This document shows, piece by piece, positions 14,490-15,929 of a stretch of 15,929 nucleotides of DNA (the first letter of the stretch is position 1; every line of letters starts with the position of its first letter). The position numbers and the translations under genes were made by a program. The notes under the pieces were generated by a model. It was not told the origin of the DNA, did no database searches, and saw nothing but the letters and a program-made list of their open reading frames with translations. The stretch is from an uncultured Collinsella sp. (GTDB taxonomy: Bacteria > Actinomycetota > Coriobacteriia > Coriobacteriales > Coriobacteriaceae): positions 1-15,929 of the forward strand of contig URNJ01000028.1 of NCBI GenBank assembly GCA_900549215.1, written 5' to 3'.

Positions 14490-15929
14490 TTACTCGTCAC
14501 CGAGAACTTCGTGCACCTCAGAAGCGACTTCGCCGACACGAGGACCGTAAATGACCTGGATTGCCTTGTCGCTCAGGCGGATAACGCCCATAGCTTCAAG
14601 ATTCTTGGTGAACACCTCGTCGTCTGCAACCTTAGAACCATCCTTGACAATCACGCGAAGACGTGAGATGCAGTTGTCAAGATCATCAATGTTGCCGGCT
14701 CCACCAAGCGCTTCGACAATGCCAACAGCAAGCGCGCTGTCCTTGGTCGCACGGCCCTGGACTGCCTTCTCGGGAGTGCTATCAGACTCGCCCTTTGCCT
14801 CAGCGGCCTTTGCCTCGAACTCAGCTCTGCTGTTGATCAACTCAATATCGTCACCATCGTCTCGACCGGGCGTCTTGATATCGAACTTAGTAATAAAGAA
14901 CCGGAAGAGGAAGAAAGCTGCCAGGAAAAAGGCGGGGAGCAGAATAAGGTACGGAAGCAGATTAAGCTTCTCGGGGCGGAATAAGAATGGGATCAGGTCC
15001 TTGATATTTCCCTGGTACACCGAAACGCCCATTGCCTCCGAGAGAACTTCACCCAGTCCGGAAAGCGGAGCGTAAACGCCAAAGTAGAGCCAGGGGGCGG
15101 CAAACAGGAACGTAAAGAGAATAGGCTCCGTAACACCAAAGAAAACAGTCGAAATCACTGTGGGGATTAAAAGACCAGCAACCTTCTTGCGGTTCTGGGG
15201 CTTGGCACAAGACCACATAGCAAGGGCGATGCCCGGGAACAACGCATAATCGTTAATGCCATAACCAGCCATGAAGGCCCTAACCAAGAGCTTGTCGCTG
15301 CTGGGAGAAGCGAGCTGTGCAAGCTGAATGGCGCTATTGCCCACCACGCGCGTTCCATCGACGACCATGGAGCCGCCAAGCTCAGTCCAATACATGGGCG
15401 TCTCGAGCAGCGGATGTAAGCCAAACGGCACAAGGCTCTCGAGCACCCAGCGATAGACAAACGTACCGACCAGACCGGAGCCTTTCACGAACGTCGCAAT
15501 ACCCGAGAAGCATCCACCGATGACGGGCCAGACGAAGTACATGATGCCGCCCAGGATGCCACCGGCAACCAGCGATACAATGGGGACCGTTCGACTGCCC
15601 GCAAAAAACGCCAGCGCCGTTGGAAGCTTGGTCTTGTAAAAACGTCCGGTGATCCAAGCGACCAGGCAGCCCACGATAATGCCACCAAAGACACCAGAGC
15701 TGTAGCCAAAAAAGCCGAGCGAGGTAGTGTAGAGTGCGGACTGCTCACTCGCCTGAATGGACGTAAGGCCGACCTTCTGAAGAGCTTCCACCGTTGTATT
15801 GTCGGCAGCCAAGCCAGCTGCTCCAAGCAGAATCTCAACCGTCTTGAGCATGGTGAGATAACAGACAAGGGCACAGACGATATGAGCAGGACATAAAAAC
15901 ATTGAGAGCCCCTGCTGCATGAAAGACCG
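14490..15929 (-). CDS. PTS EIICB permease, glucose/alpha-glucoside family (N-terminus cut by window)
   Basis: A sugar-phosphotransferase permease with an EIIC membrane domain (about residues 1-360, counted from the ATG at 15918-15920), a charged linker (about 365-395) and a C-terminal EIIB domain. EIIC hallmarks are KLPTALAFFAGSR (98-110), FGLHPLLETPMYW (166-178) and FGVTEPILF (261-269). EIIB has DNCISRLRV with the phospho-acceptor Cys417. The protein imports a sugar while phosphorylating it, fed by HPr and an EIIA that is not in this window. The frame stays open to the right edge (upstream residues Arg-Ser-Phe), and the ATG at 15920 shows no ribosome site, so the true start probably lies beyond 15929. 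With the GH4 enzyme and RpiR regulator it forms a phospho-glucoside locus like malA-glvR-malP. Substrate is likely a glucoside such as maltose or a relative, but is not proven. Confidence 0.88.
   Translation of the reverse strand, partial: RSFMQQGLSMFLCPAHIVCALVCYLTMLKTVEILLGAAGLAADNTTVEALQKVGLTSIQASEQSALYTTSLGFFGYSSGVFGGIIVGCLVAWITGRFYKTKLPTALAFFAGSRTVPIVSLVAGGILGGIMYFVWPVIGGCFSGIATFVKGSGLVGTFVYRWVLESLVPFGLHPLLETPMYWTELGGSMVVDGTRVVGNSAIQLAQLASPSSDKLLVRAFMAGYGINDYALFPGIALAMWSCAKPQNRKKVAGLLIPTVISTVFFGVTEPILFTFLFAAPWLYFGVYAPLSGLGEVLSEAMGVSVYQGNIKDLIPFLFRPEKLNLLPYLILLPAFFLAAFFLFRFFITKFDIKTPGRDDGDDIELINSRAEFEAKAAEAKGESDSTPEKAVQGRATKDSALAVGIVEALGGAGNIDDLDNCISRLRVIVKDGSKVADDEVFTKNLEAMGVIRLSDKAIQVIYGPRVGEVASEVHEVLGDE

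Noticed and set aside
1..15929. CRISPR array, tRNA, rRNA or riboswitch
   Set aside because: No regularly spaced repeats, cloverleaf-forming segment, rRNA signature or riboswitch core was seen on either strand by eye; a covariance-model scan would be needed to exclude small RNAs.

Overview
The window looks like chromosomal DNA of a moderately high-GC, Gram-positive gut anaerobe, most likely of the Coriobacteriia (Collinsella-like). The basis is codon style, ordinary Shine-Dalgarno sites, a cytoplasmic GH13 enzyme of the type common in gut anaerobes, and a PTS/GH4/RpiR sugar locus. The taxon is an inference: no rRNA, tRNA or other marker gene is present.

Layout. (1) 1-2211: the C-terminal end of an unrecognised plus-strand gene, then a minus-strand pair encoding a cytoplasmic GH13 glucosidase/amylase and a DNA-deoxyinosine (hypoxanthine) glycosylase, separated by only a few bases. 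(2) 2281-9892: an accessory island bounded by two direct copies of a 141-bp sequence. Inside lies a tightly packed four-gene plus-strand operon: a dynamin-like GTPase (2543-5125), a HerA/DUF87-type ATPase with a long Ser/Thr/Gly-rich insert (5135-8566), an HNH/Endo VII-type (WHH-like) nuclease (8566-9255) and a small probable immunity protein (9248-9616). A strong bidirectional terminator follows at 9647-9682. (3) 9836-11032: an MFS efflux transporter of the SotB type, minus strand. Its 3' end is part of the right-hand 141-bp repeat, and a decayed copy of the same 3' end lies in the left-hand repeat. (4) 11208-12035: an unrecognised six-helix membrane protein. (5) 12126-15929: a phospho-glucoside utilisation locus made of a GH4 phospho-glycosidase, a divergent RpiR-type regulator and a PTS EIICB permease that runs off the right edge.

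The most interesting part is the island. A membrane-acting GTPase, a DNA-pumping-type ATPase, a DNase toxin and its putative antidote are encoded with gaps or overlaps of a few bases, so they are probably made together. I do not recognise this four-gene combination as a named system. Its parts suggest phage defence or inter-bacterial conflict. The island carries no integrase or transposase; it probably sits at a recombination hotspot marked by a palindromic repeat. The 19-nt loop of that palindrome is inverted between the two copies while the arms keep their orientation.

In the sugar locus, EIICB would import and phosphorylate a glucoside, the GH4 enzyme would split the phosphorylated sugar in the cytoplasm, and the RpiR protein would sense a phosphosugar. 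The gene set resembles the malA-glvR-malP maltose locus of Bacillus subtilis, although the linkage specificity (alpha or beta) is not settled by the sequence.
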